A stretch of DNA of 38,773 bases from Flavobacteriales bacterium (GTDB taxonomy: Bacteria > Bacteroidota > Bacteroidia > Flavobacteriales_F > PHOS-HE28): NCBI GenBank assembly GCA_016788485.1, contig JAEUSV010000071.1:1-38773 (forward strand), read 5' to 3'. Under the pieces are notes generated by a model that had not been told where the DNA came from, did no database searches, and was given only the letters and a program-made list of their open reading frames with translations. Positions 6,535 to 14,439 of the stretch are shown here, in pieces. Each line of letters starts with the position of its first letter. Position 1 is the stretch's first letter. The position numbers and the translations under genes are program-made.

Positions 6535-8526
6535 TCACTCCTTCATGAACTTCACCTGCTGCATGCCATCCGCGCTCATCACCTCCAGCACATAGGCGCC
6601 CGGCTTCAGCCCCGCGATGTCCAGCGTGCCGTTGGTGATGCGGTCCACCAGCACCACCTGGCCGGCGATGTCGATCACCCGCGCCGTGCGGCCGTTCACC
6701 TCGCTGGTGCCGTTCAGGCGAAGCACTTCGGTGGCCGGATTGGGGAACACGCCCAATGAGAGGCCGGGCACCGAGGCGATCCCGGTGGCGAGGTCCTCGG
6801 TGACGGTGATGGTGCTGTTGATGGGGGGCGCCACCACCACGCTGGTGAGGCCCGAGGGCCAGAGCACGATGAGGCTGTCGATGCCCGTGTCGCTGCCGAG
6901 GCCGAAGTGCGTGTTCAGGCTGCTCATGTAGCGGAAGCCGTCGCCGCTGCGGACCTCGCGGATCTGAGCGCCCAACGCGCTCACGATGCGCACACGCGCG
7001 CCGATGCCGTTCGCGTTGCTCGCCGTGCCGATGGTGCGCACCTTCAACCAGTTGTTGGCGTTGCCGTTGTTCATCCAGACAGTGCCGCCGTTCTGCACGT
7101 CCAGGAAGCCGTCGTTGTTCAGGTCGCCGATGGGGCCGTTGCCGGGCTGCGCGGAGATCTGCGTGAAGGTCATGTTGCCGTTGTTGCGCATCATGCCGCC
7201 GCCCCCCAGCACATCGAGGTAACCGTCGTTGTCGAAGTCGTGGGTCACGAACTCGATGCTCGTCCCGTTGAACAGGTCGTACCCTGAGCCCGGCGTCACG
7301 TTCGTGAAGGTGGTGCCGTCATTGCGCATCAGTTTGTGGCCGCCGCCGGTGAAGGAGCTGGCGCCGATGAGCACGTCCAGGTCCCCGTCGTTGTCGAAGT
7401 CGCCCCAGGCCGACGACCAGCTCTGGTGGTAGTCCGTGAGGTTGAGCGAGGCGGCCACCTCGGTGTAGTTGCCATTGCCGTCGTTCTGGTGCATCTGGTC
7501 GATGCTGGCCGGCGATCCCGCACCCCGGCACTTGGCGATGAACATGTCGATGTCGCGGTCGTTGTCGTAGTCGATCCAGATGCTGCCGTAGTTGCCGCCG
7601 TCCGGGGTGTCACCCAGTCCCCCCTGGTAATAGGTGAAGTTGTTGCTGCCGTCGTTCAGGTAGTACACGTTGGGTTCCACATCGTGGCACGAGAACACGT
7701 CCAGGTGGCCATCGTTGTTGATGTCCACCGTGTTGGAACGCTGGCAGAAGATGTACTCGGGGAACGAGGTCTCGGTGTAGGCCGTACCACTGGCGTTGGC
7801 CATCATCAGGGTGATCCCGCCCCCGGCATACACCAGGTCGTTGTACCCGTTCTTGTCCAGGTCGCCGGCGCACATGCTCCAGTAAGGGGTCTGGTCGGCG
7901 GGCGTGGTGGCGTAGTTCACCGTGTTGAACCCGCCGCCCGTCAGCTGGTAGTGCACCCGGATGTTGGTGGCCGTCACGTCCACGGCATCATCAAGCCCAT
8001 CGGCGTCCATGTCGACCACACAATAGGCCATGCCGGTGGTGGGCACCGCGACCGCGGTGAAGTTGCCCGTGGGGGGCGGTGGTGCCGCCGGGGCCTCGCT
8101 CACCGTGAAGGTGAAACCGAGCGAGCTCCAGTTGTTGTCCCAGGCGATCAGGTAGCTCACGCCCATCAGTACGTTGAACGTGCACACGCTGGTGTACCCC
8201 GTACCGCTGTCGTCATCACCGGCATGGCAGGTCAAGGTCGCGCACCCGCCCGTGTACACGTGCACCCTGGTGTCGACCCCGTTGTTGCCGGGCAGGTCCG
8301 AGCTGATGCGGATGGTGGTGTCGTGCGTGGCGGTGAACACATACCATTCACCTGCGGTGGGCGCACCTCCGTTCTGGGCGCAGATGGGGGCGGGTGGCTG
8401 GGTGCCGTTCACGGCGGTCACCACATAGCTGCCGAGCGTGACGGGCACGGCGGTGGCGCAGTTGTCCTGCGCGTTGGCCGGCACCGCGAGCAGGGCGCAG
8501 AGTCCGATGGTGGTCAGGTTCTTCAT
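6535..8526 (-). CDS. FG-GAP/VCBS repeat protein with UnbV (ASPIC) domain and T9SS tail
   Basis: 663 residues, secreted. Residues 1-19 are a signal peptide (cut after PANA). Residues about 20-145 form a beta-sandwich with paired cysteines. Residues about 165-480 carry FG-GAP/VCBS blades with Ca-binding loops such as DMDADGLDD, DINNDGHLD, DFDNDGDLD and DFDNDGYLD, which usually fold as a beta-propeller. Residues about 495-570 match the ASPIC/UnbV domain (NNWLKVRTIG ... GDGFRYMSSL ... FGLG ... LIVLWPSG). Residues about 590-663 are a T9SS sorting domain (GVFPNPATE ... LKPGAYVLEVMS). It lies 24 nt downstream of the diheme cytochrome gene, so the two are probably cotranscribed. The ligand is unknown; such propellers often mediate binding. 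Confidence 0.85.
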   Translation of the reverse strand: MKNLTTIGLCALLAVPANAQDNCATAVPVTLGSYVVTAVNGTQPPAPICAQNGGAPTAGEWYVFTATHDTTIRISSDLPGNNGVDTRVHVYTGGCATLTCHAGDDDSGTGYTSVCTFNVLMGVSYLIAWDNNWSSLGFTFTVSEAPAAPPPPTGNFTAVAVPTTGMAYCVVDMDADGLDDAVDVTATNIRVHYQLTGGGFNTVNYATTPADQTPYWSMCAGDLDKNGYNDLVYAGGGITLMMANASGTAYTETSFPEYIFCQRSNTVDINNDGHLDVFSCHDVEPNVYYLNDGSNNFTYYQGGLGDTPDGGNYGSIWIDYDNDRDIDMFIAKCRGAGSPASIDQMHQNDGNGNYTEVAASLNLTDYHQSWSSAWGDFDNDGDLDVLIGASSFTGGGHKLMRNDGTTFTNVTPGSGYDLFNGTSIEFVTHDFDNDGYLDVLGGGGMMRNNGNMTFTQISAQPGNGPIGDLNNDGFLDVQNGGTVWMNNGNANNWLKVRTIGTASNANGIGARVRIVSALGAQIREVRSGDGFRYMSSLNTHFGLGSDTGIDSLIVLWPSGLTSVVVAPPINSTITVTEDLATGIASVPGLSLGVFPNPATEVLRLNGTSEVNGRTARVIDIAGQVVLVDRITNGTLDIAGLKPGAYVLEVMSADGMQQVKFMKE

Positions 8527-8550
8527 GTTGCAGGTTGTTGTTCCGGTGGT

Positions 8551-9639
8551 TCAGGGGCAGGGCGGACCAAGGGAGTCGATCCATTGGCCGATGAGGTCGA
8601 GCGCCTCTTCGTGGACCACCGTGCGCCCCATGAGGGGCATGCGCACGGCCGGCTCCACCGAGCTCAGGCGGTAGTAAAGCATGCTGCGGTTGCGGTTGCC
8701 GGCGGCCACGATGTGCGTCTGCGCCGGATCGATCGGGTCCTCCGGCGCCACACAGATGCCCAGGGCCGTCGGGTCCGTCGTTTCGTTCCACGCGAACCGC
8801 ATGGGCCTGTAGTCGCAGTGCCGCCCCGTGGAATGGCAATGCGCACAGTTCATGTCGAGGTAGGCGCGCACACGATCGTTCAACGATTGCGTGGCATCGC
8901 GCCAGTCCACCACCGTGTTGATCGAGGCCGGGTACCCGGGCGCCAGGTAGCCCACCTGTTCCCACTTCGCCAGCTGGTTCATCGGGCCGTCGGGGTACGG
9001 GTACACGCTGTTCAGGTTCTGCGGCTCCGGACCGATGGGGATGTTGTCGTCGTAGTACTTGTGGCACGTATGGCATTCCGATGCCGAGGGGATCCGAAAG
9101 GTGACGCAGCGCGGCTCGTCGTCCTCGTTCATGAACACCACCGACCGGTACGCCCCGCTCAGGCTGAAGGTGGCCTCGGTCTGCTCCTCGTTCCAGATGT
9201 AGTCCGCGAAGTGCCACTCGCCATCCCTGCGGTACAGCAGGCGCGTCTCCAGGATGCGGCGCGTGTTGAAGGGCTGCACCTTGTCATAGTAGAAGCTCTT
9301 GATGAACACGGTGCCCTCCGGGAAGTCGAGCACCGTGCTGTCGTTCACGTAGGTGGCGTGCACGCTGTCCGGCATCCAGATGAAGCGCTTCTTGTGCGCA
9401 TGGTCACTGAAGAGCGGGGTGATCGGCTCGTAGGGGAGCACGCCCGCCGCAGGTTCGAGCCGTGCCAGGTCGCCGGTGAAGAAGTTGTAGGCTGAAAGGG
9501 TGGCGTAGGGCACGGAGTCGAGCACGAAGCTCACCGCGCGCGGACCGCCCTCCGTGGTGGAGGGCTCCTCCAGCACATCACGCGTGCAGCCGACAACGGC
9601 CGCCACGACGAGCAACAGGAGGAGGACGGTCTTCCGCAT
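8551..9639 (-). CDS. Diheme c-type cytochrome lipoprotein, SO2930-like
   Basis: 362 residues. It begins with a lipoprotein signal (MRKTVLLLLLVVAAVVGC; Cys18 would be lipidated). Two CxxCH heme motifs are present, CHTCH at about 188 and CAHCH at about 267. The body (PLFSDHAHKKRF, FPEGTVFIKSFYY, ETRLLYRRDGEWHFADY) matches my recollection of the SO2930-type diheme cytochrome family. It would act at a membrane surface facing the periplasm or outside. The substrate or redox partner is unknown. The start at 9639 is chosen over an in-frame codon at 9678 because it begins the lipoprotein signal; TACCTTG lies about 30 nt upstream. It leads an operon with the FG-GAP/UnbV protein. Confidence 0.8.
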   Translation of the reverse strand: MRKTVLLLLLVVAAVVGCTRDVLEEPSTTEGGPRAVSFVLDSVPYATLSAYNFFTGDLARLEPAAGVLPYEPITPLFSDHAHKKRFIWMPDSVHATYVNDSTVLDFPEGTVFIKSFYYDKVQPFNTRRILETRLLYRRDGEWHFADYIWNEEQTEATFSLSGAYRSVVFMNEDDEPRCVTFRIPSASECHTCHKYYDDNIPIGPEPQNLNSVYPYPDGPMNQLAKWEQVGYLAPGYPASINTVVDWRDATQSLNDRVRAYLDMNCAHCHSTGRHCDYRPMRFAWNETTDPTALGICVAPEDPIDPAQTHIVAAGNRNRSMLYYRLSSVEPAVRMPLMGRTVVHEEALDLIGQWIDSLGPPCP

Positions 9640-9768
9640 GGGAGGTTCACCGGGTTGGAGCACGAACAAGGTAGCCAACGGGTCCTCGTCCCAGGGTTCA
9701 GCTCGTGGCCATCCTTGGGATCGCGCCCGACGGATATGACGTACGCGGGATCCGGTCCGCTGCCCGGC

Positions 9769-11451
9769 TCATGCCGTGAAATAGGGCCGGAGCTCCTCGG
9801 CGAAGTACTGGAGCGCGTTGCGGACGCCCAAGGGAAGGCCGCCGCCCAAGGCGCACAGCGAACCGATCTCCATGGTCTCGATCAGGTCGTTGAACAGCGC
9901 ACGGTCGATGGGCCGGCCCTGCACAGCGCCCTTGATCAGCTCCTTGCCGCGGGTGGAGCCGATGCGGCAGGGGAAGCACTTCCCGCAGCTCTCCATGGCG
10001 GTGAACTCGAAGAGGTGTTCCAGGTACTTCACCATCGGGAAGTCGACCGGGATGCTGAGCACGCTGGCATGCCCGAGCAGGAAGCCCGCCTTCTGGAAGC
10101 TCTCGAAGTCGATGCCCAGCTCGTTCACCTTGTGCAGCGGTACGATGCCACCGAGCGGACCGCCGATGTGCAGCGCTTTCGTGGGACGCTTGAAGCCCTG
10201 CCCGAGCTCGTCGATCACACGGGCCAGCGGTGTGCCGCATTCCACCTCGTACAGCCCGGGGCGGTTGAAGGCGCTGTCCAGGCACACGAGCTTGCTGCCG
10301 TTGCTCTTCTCCGAGCCCAGCTTCGCGAAGGCCGCGCCGCCATGCTGCACCACCCAGGGCACGCAGGCCAGCGTCTCCACGTTGTTCACCACCGTGGGCC
10401 GGTTGAACAGGCCTTGTTGCGCGGGGTAGGGCGGGCGTGTGCGCACCTCGCCGCGCTTGCCCTCGATGCTGTTGAGCAGGGCCGTCTCCTCGCCGCACAC
10501 ATAGGCGCCCGCGGCCTTGATCACCTTGAAGCGCCAGTTGAAGCCGCTGCCCTTGATGTCATCGCCGATCCAGCCATGGGCCTCCAGTTCGGCCACCGCG
10601 CGCTTGGTGGCCTCCACGGCCTCGGGGTATTCGGCCCGGATGTACAGCACCCCCGTATCGGCGCCCACGCAATAGCCCGCGATCATCATGCCCAGCAGCA
10701 CGCGGTGCGGCCGCTGCTCGAGCAGGTAGCGGTCACTGTAGGCCGCGGGGTCGCCCTCGTCCGCGTTGCACACGATGTACTTGCGCGGCCGACCGTTGCC
10801 CGTGGTGTCCTCGGCATTGCGGCAGGCCTCGAGCTTGAAGCCCATGGGGAAGCCCGCACCGCCGCGGCCACGGATGGTGGCCACCTTGATCTCGTTGAGG
10901 ACGTCGGCCGCATCGCTGCGCAGCACCTGCTCCCACACGGCGTAGAACGTGTCCAGCGCGGGCATCGGGGCGGTGAGGATCGGGGCCTCCATCGTGGTGC
11001 CCACGTGGTAGGGGTCGGCCCCGGCGTCCGCCGCGGCACCATTCACCACCGCATCGATCCTGTCCACCGCCGTGCCGCTGTAGTTGCGGCCGCCCACGTG
11101 GAACGCGCTGTTCTCGTGGCAGCGTCCGAGGCAGCACATGTGCCCGATCTCCTCCGGCTTGAAATGCCGGGCGAGCGCGTGGTGCACCTTGTCCTGCGTG
11201 CCGGCCACCAGACAGGCGCTGCCGTTGCACACATAGGCCTTCACGCCCTTGTTGGCCTCCTTCAGCAGGTCGTAGAAACTGCTGGTGCCGTAGGTGATGG
11301 CCTCGCCCACGAGAAAGTCGTCGGCGATGCGCGTGAGCGCTTCGGTGTCCGGGGTGCCGCTGTTCGCTGCCGCCTGCTGCAGGCGTTCCCAGAGCGGATC
11401 GTTGAGCTCCTTGCCGTCGCGGCCGGAAAGGGAGGAGATGTTCTTGGACAT
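9769..11451 (-). CDS. NAD(H)-binding beta subunit of formate dehydrogenase (NuoE-NuoF-type fusion)
   Basis: 560 residues. Residues about 60-120 form a thioredoxin-like [2Fe-2S] domain with the NuoE-type ligands C-x4-C (VCNGSAC) and C-x3-C (CLGRC). From about 190 the NuoF-like part follows: RGRGGAGFPMGFKLE (FMN/NADH loop), CNADEGDPAAYSDR (NADH site) and the [4Fe-4S] motif ESCGKCFPCR with the later Cys in GSLCALGG. All expected ligands are present. Such subunits pass electrons from a catalytic alpha subunit to NAD+. The likely partner is the alpha/NuoG-type gene at 1-560, 9.2 kb away on the same strand. The gene stands alone, with TACTTTGG 7 nt before ATG. A hydrogenase (HydB/HndC-type) subunit is the main alternative, but no hydrogenase is visible. 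Confidence 0.85.
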   Translation of the reverse strand: MSKNISSLSGRDGKELNDPLWERLQQAAANSGTPDTEALTRIADDFLVGEAITYGTSSFYDLLKEANKGVKAYVCNGSACLVAGTQDKVHHALARHFKPEEIGHMCCLGRCHENSAFHVGGRNYSGTAVDRIDAVVNGAAADAGADPYHVGTTMEAPILTAPMPALDTFYAVWEQVLRSDAADVLNEIKVATIRGRGGAGFPMGFKLEACRNAEDTTGNGRPRKYIVCNADEGDPAAYSDRYLLEQRPHRVLLGMMIAGYCVGADTGVLYIRAEYPEAVEATKRAVAELEAHGWIGDDIKGSGFNWRFKVIKAAGAYVCGEETALLNSIEGKRGEVRTRPPYPAQQGLFNRPTVVNNVETLACVPWVVQHGGAAFAKLGSEKSNGSKLVCLDSAFNRPGLYEVECGTPLARVIDELGQGFKRPTKALHIGGPLGGIVPLHKVNELGIDFESFQKAGFLLGHASVLSIPVDFPMVKYLEHLFEFTAMESCGKCFPCRIGSTRGKELIKGAVQGRPIDRALFNDLIETMEIGSLCALGGGLPLGVRNALQYFAEELRPYFTA

Positions 11452-11458
11452 GGCCGCA

Positions 11459-11466
11459 CCAAAGTA
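11459..11466 (-). promoter_or_regulatory. -7-type promoter element of the beta subunit gene
   Basis: TACTTTGG on the minus strand, 7 nt before the ATG at 11451. Confidence 0.5.
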
Positions 11467-11490
11467 CGCAGCCGCACCATGCCGCAGGGT

Positions 11491-11661
11491 TCACTCCCCG
11501 GCGTCGGGATGCTTGGGCTTGCGCTTGTATCGCTTCGCGCTCTTCACCACCTTCTCTCGGAAGCGTCCGTCCAGCGCACCCGCCGCCTTCTGCGCGGCAC
11601 GCTTGGCCTCCCGCTCCAACTGGTCGGTGGTCACGGTCTTCTTCCGGCGCTTGGCGGGCAT
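11491..11661 (-). CDS. Small Lys/Arg-rich hypothetical protein (56 aa)
   Basis: 56 residues, rich in Lys, Arg and Ala (MPAKRRKK ... REAKRAAQKAAG ... VKSAKRYKRKPKHP). Family not recognised; the charge suggests nucleic-acid binding. The start at 11661 is chosen because GATCTTCG lies 4 nt before it, the spacing seen at other genes. In-frame upstream ATGs (near 11720) would overlap the promoter region of the divergent gene at 11743. It lies 39 nt upstream of the beta subunit gene, which has its own element. Confidence 0.55.
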   Translation of the reverse strand: MPAKRRKKTVTTDQLEREAKRAAQKAAGALDGRFREKVVKSAKRYKRKPKHPDAGE

Positions 11662-11665
11662 GCCA

Positions 11666-11673
11666 CGAAGATC
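11666..11673 (-). promoter_or_regulatory. -7-type promoter element, 4 nt before ATG
   Basis: GATCTTCG followed by TGGC and the ATG at 11661, minus strand. Confidence 0.4.
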
Positions 11674-11742
11674 GGCGATCGCCGGATCAAACCATTCTCC
11701 CGGCATGTCGTCCAACCGCATCACCACCGAACACCCCTGCCC

Positions 11743-13095
11743 ATGACCGCACGCTCCTTCGCCTCCGCCCTCGCCTTGCTGCTCGTCCGCTCCTCCTTCG
11801 CCCAGGGGCCCGAGATCACCAGCTGGATCCTGAACCAGGGAGAGACGGGCAGCTACTACGTCCAGGGCAACAGCACGCCCGTCGTCACCTCCACGCCGGC
11901 CAACGTGCAGCTGGTGCAGTATTCCACCGACAACGTGTACATCAGTGCCACGGGGATCCCCGCGTATCCGACCGCGCCCTTCCTCGATGGCAACCCCTCC
12001 CTCGCCGGGAGCAACGCCTACATCTTCCGTGTGCCGCGCGTGCCTCAGCAACAGACCGGCACGCTCACGGATGTGCCGCTCGGTCACATCGGTGTGCTCA
12101 AGAACGGTGTGCCCATCTTCAATGCGGAGGATGCCATGAGCTACAACGGGCAGGGCATCTGGCTGCGCAACGCCGTGTACTGGGAGAACGACGGCATGGA
12201 TTGCAGCAAGGGGCACCCCGCACCGAACATGGGCGGCGGCGGCCTGCAGTCGGGCCGTTACCACCACCACCAGAATCCGGCCCCGTTCAGCACGGCGAGC
12301 GTGCTGCTCTCGAGCATCTGCACCCAGTATCCGTCCACCGGGCTCTACACGCCGGATCCCGCACAGCATTCACCGCTGCTGGGCTACGCGTTCGATGGCT
12401 TCCCCATCTACGGTTGCTTCGGCCACAGCGACCCCCTCGATGCCGCGAGCCCGATCGCACGGATCGAGAGCAGCTGGCAGCCCCGCAACATCACCGTGCG
12501 CCAGACGCTCGCCGATGGTACGACGCTACCGGCCAACCAGTACGGCCCGGCCGTGAGCCCGCAGTATCCCATCGGCTGCTACATCCAGGACTTCGAGTTC
12601 GTGTCCGGCTCGGGCGACCTCGATGCGCACAACGGCCGCTTCTGTGTGACCCCGGAGTACCCGGGCGGCACCTATGCCTACTTCGCCACGGTCGATGCCG
12701 ACCTCAACTCGGCCTATCCCTACTTCATCGGCCCCACCTACTACGGCGTGGTGGCCACGGACAACTTCGGCGTACCGGGTCCGGGCAATCCGCCCACGAA
12801 CGTGTCGGTGCCGGGCAACGTCACCACCTGGACCGGCACCACCGGTATCGCTGAAGCAGCAGCAGCGCAGCGCATCATCGCCAGCCCGAACCCCACCGAT
12901 GGCCTGGTGCGGCTCGTGCTTCCGGAAGGCACGCGTACCTATGCCGTGTGCGACATTGCGGGGCGCGAAGTGCGACGTGGCAATGCGACGGGCGGGGTGC
13001 GTGTCGAGGACCTTTCGGACCTCGCGCCGGGCACCTGGCTCATTCGTGCGGAGGGATCGGGCGGCAGCTTCACCACGCGCGTGGTGCGGCATTGA
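11743..13095 (+). CDS. YHYH-domain protein with T9SS sorting tail
   Basis: 450 residues, secreted. A signal peptide spans residues 1-20 (ALLLVRSSFAQ). The central region matches the YHYH domain family: DVPLGHIGVLKNGVPIFNAEDA, DGMDCSKGHPAP, GRYHHHQNP at about 172-180 and LLGYAFDGFPIYG. The signature here reads YHHH, one residue different from the family name. A strand-rich stretch with GTYAYFATVD follows. Residues about 380-450 form a T9SS sorting domain (IASPNPTDGLVRLVL ... CDIAGREV ... LAPGTWLIRAEG). The biochemical role of the family is not established; the His cluster suggests metal binding. The same frame is open far upstream because it runs antisense to the beta subunit gene; the signal peptide fixes the start. 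Confidence 0.85.
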   Translation: MTARSFASALALLLVRSSFAQGPEITSWILNQGETGSYYVQGNSTPVVTSTPANVQLVQYSTDNVYISATGIPAYPTAPFLDGNPSLAGSNAYIFRVPRVPQQQTGTLTDVPLGHIGVLKNGVPIFNAEDAMSYNGQGIWLRNAVYWENDGMDCSKGHPAPNMGGGGLQSGRYHHHQNPAPFSTASVLLSSICTQYPSTGLYTPDPAQHSPLLGYAFDGFPIYGCFGHSDPLDAASPIARIESSWQPRNITVRQTLADGTTLPANQYGPAVSPQYPIGCYIQDFEFVSGSGDLDAHNGRFCVTPEYPGGTYAYFATVDADLNSAYPYFIGPTYYGVVATDNFGVPGPGNPPTNVSVPGNVTTWTGTTGIAEAAAAQRIIASPNPTDGLVRLVLPEGTRTYAVCDIAGREVRRGNATGGVRVEDLSDLAPGTWLIRAEGSGGSFTTRVVRH

Positions 13096-13626
13096 TCAGC
13101 CGGCGCGCAGGCAGCCGAAGTACAGCACGTCGAGCAGGCGTCCGTCACCGGAACGGAAGTCGTGGCGAAGCAGGCCTTCCTGCGCGAAGCCGCAGCTTTC
13201 GAGCACCTTGATGCTGGCCGTGTTCCCCGGGTCGACCCGCGCGTACACCTTGTGCACGCCGAGCACGCTGAAGGCATGGTCCATGGCCCAGATCACGCCG
13301 TAGGTGGCGTAGCCCTGCCGCCGCCAGGTGCGGCCCACGAAGTAGGCGATCTCGCACTTCGGTACGCTCCAGTCGAACTGCTTCAGGAACACCATGCCCG
13401 AAGGTTCCGCCCCTTCGTGGTCGCGCAGCACGAAGGCGTACATCTCCCGGGCCTTGGCGCGCTCCAGCAGTTCCGCCACATACCGCCTGGCGCTCTTGCG
13501 GTCGGTCATGCGCGCGGTGGTCACCGGGAAGTACAGCGCCAGCTCGTCACGCTCCTCGGCGATGAGCCCGAGCAGGCCATCGGCGTCATCGGCCACCAGG
13601 GGAGTGATGATGACGTAGTTGCTCAT
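13096..13626 (-). CDS. GNAT-family N-acetyltransferase (RimJ/RimL-like)
   Basis: 176 residues, the usual length for the RimJ/RimL branch. The acetyl-CoA loop region reads GRTWRRQGYATYGVIWAMDHAF (here cited in part: RRQGYATYG), and the typical C-terminal motif is DPGNTASIKVLESCGFAQEG. These enzymes transfer acetyl from acetyl-CoA to an amine of a protein or small molecule in the cytosol; the acceptor cannot be told. Its ATG overlaps the stop of the upstream transporter gene by 4 nt (13623-13626), so they form an operon. It converges directly with the YHYH gene; the two stop codons abut at 13095/13096 with no visible terminator. Confidence 0.85.
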   Translation of the reverse strand: MSNYVIITPLVADDADGLLGLIAEERDELALYFPVTTARMTDRKSARRYVAELLERAKAREMYAFVLRDHEGAEPSGMVFLKQFDWSVPKCEIAYFVGRTWRRQGYATYGVIWAMDHAFSVLGVHKVYARVDPGNTASIKVLESCGFAQEGLLRHDFRSGDGRLLDVLYFGCLRAG

Positions 13627-14411
13627 TGCTCGTCCTTCCCGCGCAAGGCGGCCTCTCGCATCCGCAGCGCGCGCTCCCGACCAAGGTAGCGCTCCACCCC
13701 CGCATGCACCAGGTACACCAGCGGGGTGCTCAGCAGCGCCACCACCAGCTTGTAGCTGTAGGCGGTGAGCACCAGGGCAGTGGCCATGGGGAAGCTCATG
13801 TCCTTGAAGATCCAGAAGGCCACGTAGGTCACCACCACGCTGTCGATCAGCTGGCTCACGAGCGTACTGCCGGTGGCGCGCAGCCAGATGCGCCGGTCAC
13901 CGGTCACTCGCTTGATGCCGCGGAACACGAAGGCGTCCACCAGCTGCCCCACCACGAAGGCGGTGAGCGAGCCGAGGATGATGTTCATGCCCTGCCCGAA
14001 GATGGCCGTGAACGCCGCCTGCATGTCGGGCACGCCCTGCGCCGCGCTGCTGCCGATCCACCAGCCCTGCTCCGCCGGCATGTGGATGGCGAACCACATC
14101 ACCACGAAGGCGAAGGCGATGAGGCCTGTGGTGAGCAGCGTAAGGAAGCGCACGCCCCGCACGCCGTAGTAGTCGTTCACCACGTCGGTCATGATGAAGA
14201 CGATGGGCCAGGGCAGCACGCCCACGCTCAGCACGAAGCTCAGGTGCGGCTGGCCGAGCAGGGTGAAGTCGGCCTTGCTCATCCCCAGCAGGGTCTCCAG
14301 CTGGAAGAGCTTCACGCCGATCATCTCGGCGATGAGCGCGTTGGCCACGAAGAAGCCGCCGAGGATGAGGTAGAGCCGCGTGGCCTTGTCCGCGAGGATC
14401 GAGTGGATCAT
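13623..14411 (-). CDS. yhhQ: YhhQ-family queuosine precursor transporter
   Basis: 262 residues with about six transmembrane helices. The DVVNDYYG motif (FIMTDVVNDYYGVR at about 75-90) is typical of the YhhQ family, which imports queuosine precursors for tRNA modification. Also typical are QLVDAFVF and the late STLVSQLIDSVVVTYVAFW. The family's role is known from Escherichia coli YhhQ; whether the substrate is queuine or preQ1/preQ0 here is unknown. The start at 14411 is preceded by TACCTTGC with 5 nt spacing; an in-frame TTG at 14420 is less likely. It is the first gene of an operon with the acetyltransferase. Confidence 0.85.
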   Translation of the reverse strand: MIHSILADKATRLYLILGGFFVANALIAEMIGVKLFQLETLLGMSKADFTLLGQPHLSFVLSVGVLPWPIVFIMTDVVNDYYGVRGVRFLTLLTTGLIAFAFVVMWFAIHMPAEQGWWIGSSAAQGVPDMQAAFTAIFGQGMNIILGSLTAFVVGQLVDAFVFRGIKRVTGDRRIWLRATGSTLVSQLIDSVVVTYVAFWIFKDMSFPMATALVLTAYSYKLVVALLSTPLVYLVHAGVERYLGRERALRMREAALRGKDEQ

Positions 14412-14416
14412 CAGCG

Positions 14417-14424
14417 GCAAGGTA
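14417..14424 (-). promoter_or_regulatory. -7-type promoter element, 5 nt before ATG
   Basis: TACCTTGC followed by CGCTG and the ATG at 14411, minus strand. Confidence 0.5.
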
Positions 14425-14439
14425 GCAAGCCCGTTGGCG

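Noticed and set aside
7336-9495. Plus-strand open frame of 719 codons
   Set aside because: Antisense to the FG-GAP/UnbV and diheme cytochrome genes; composition is His/Val/Arg-rich with no domain, as expected from high GC.
9655-11742. Upstream part of a plus-strand frame of 1146 codons ending at 13095
   Set aside because: It is antisense to the NuoE-NuoF-like gene, which has all its Fe-S and NADH motifs. Only the part from 11743 has a signal peptide and domains.
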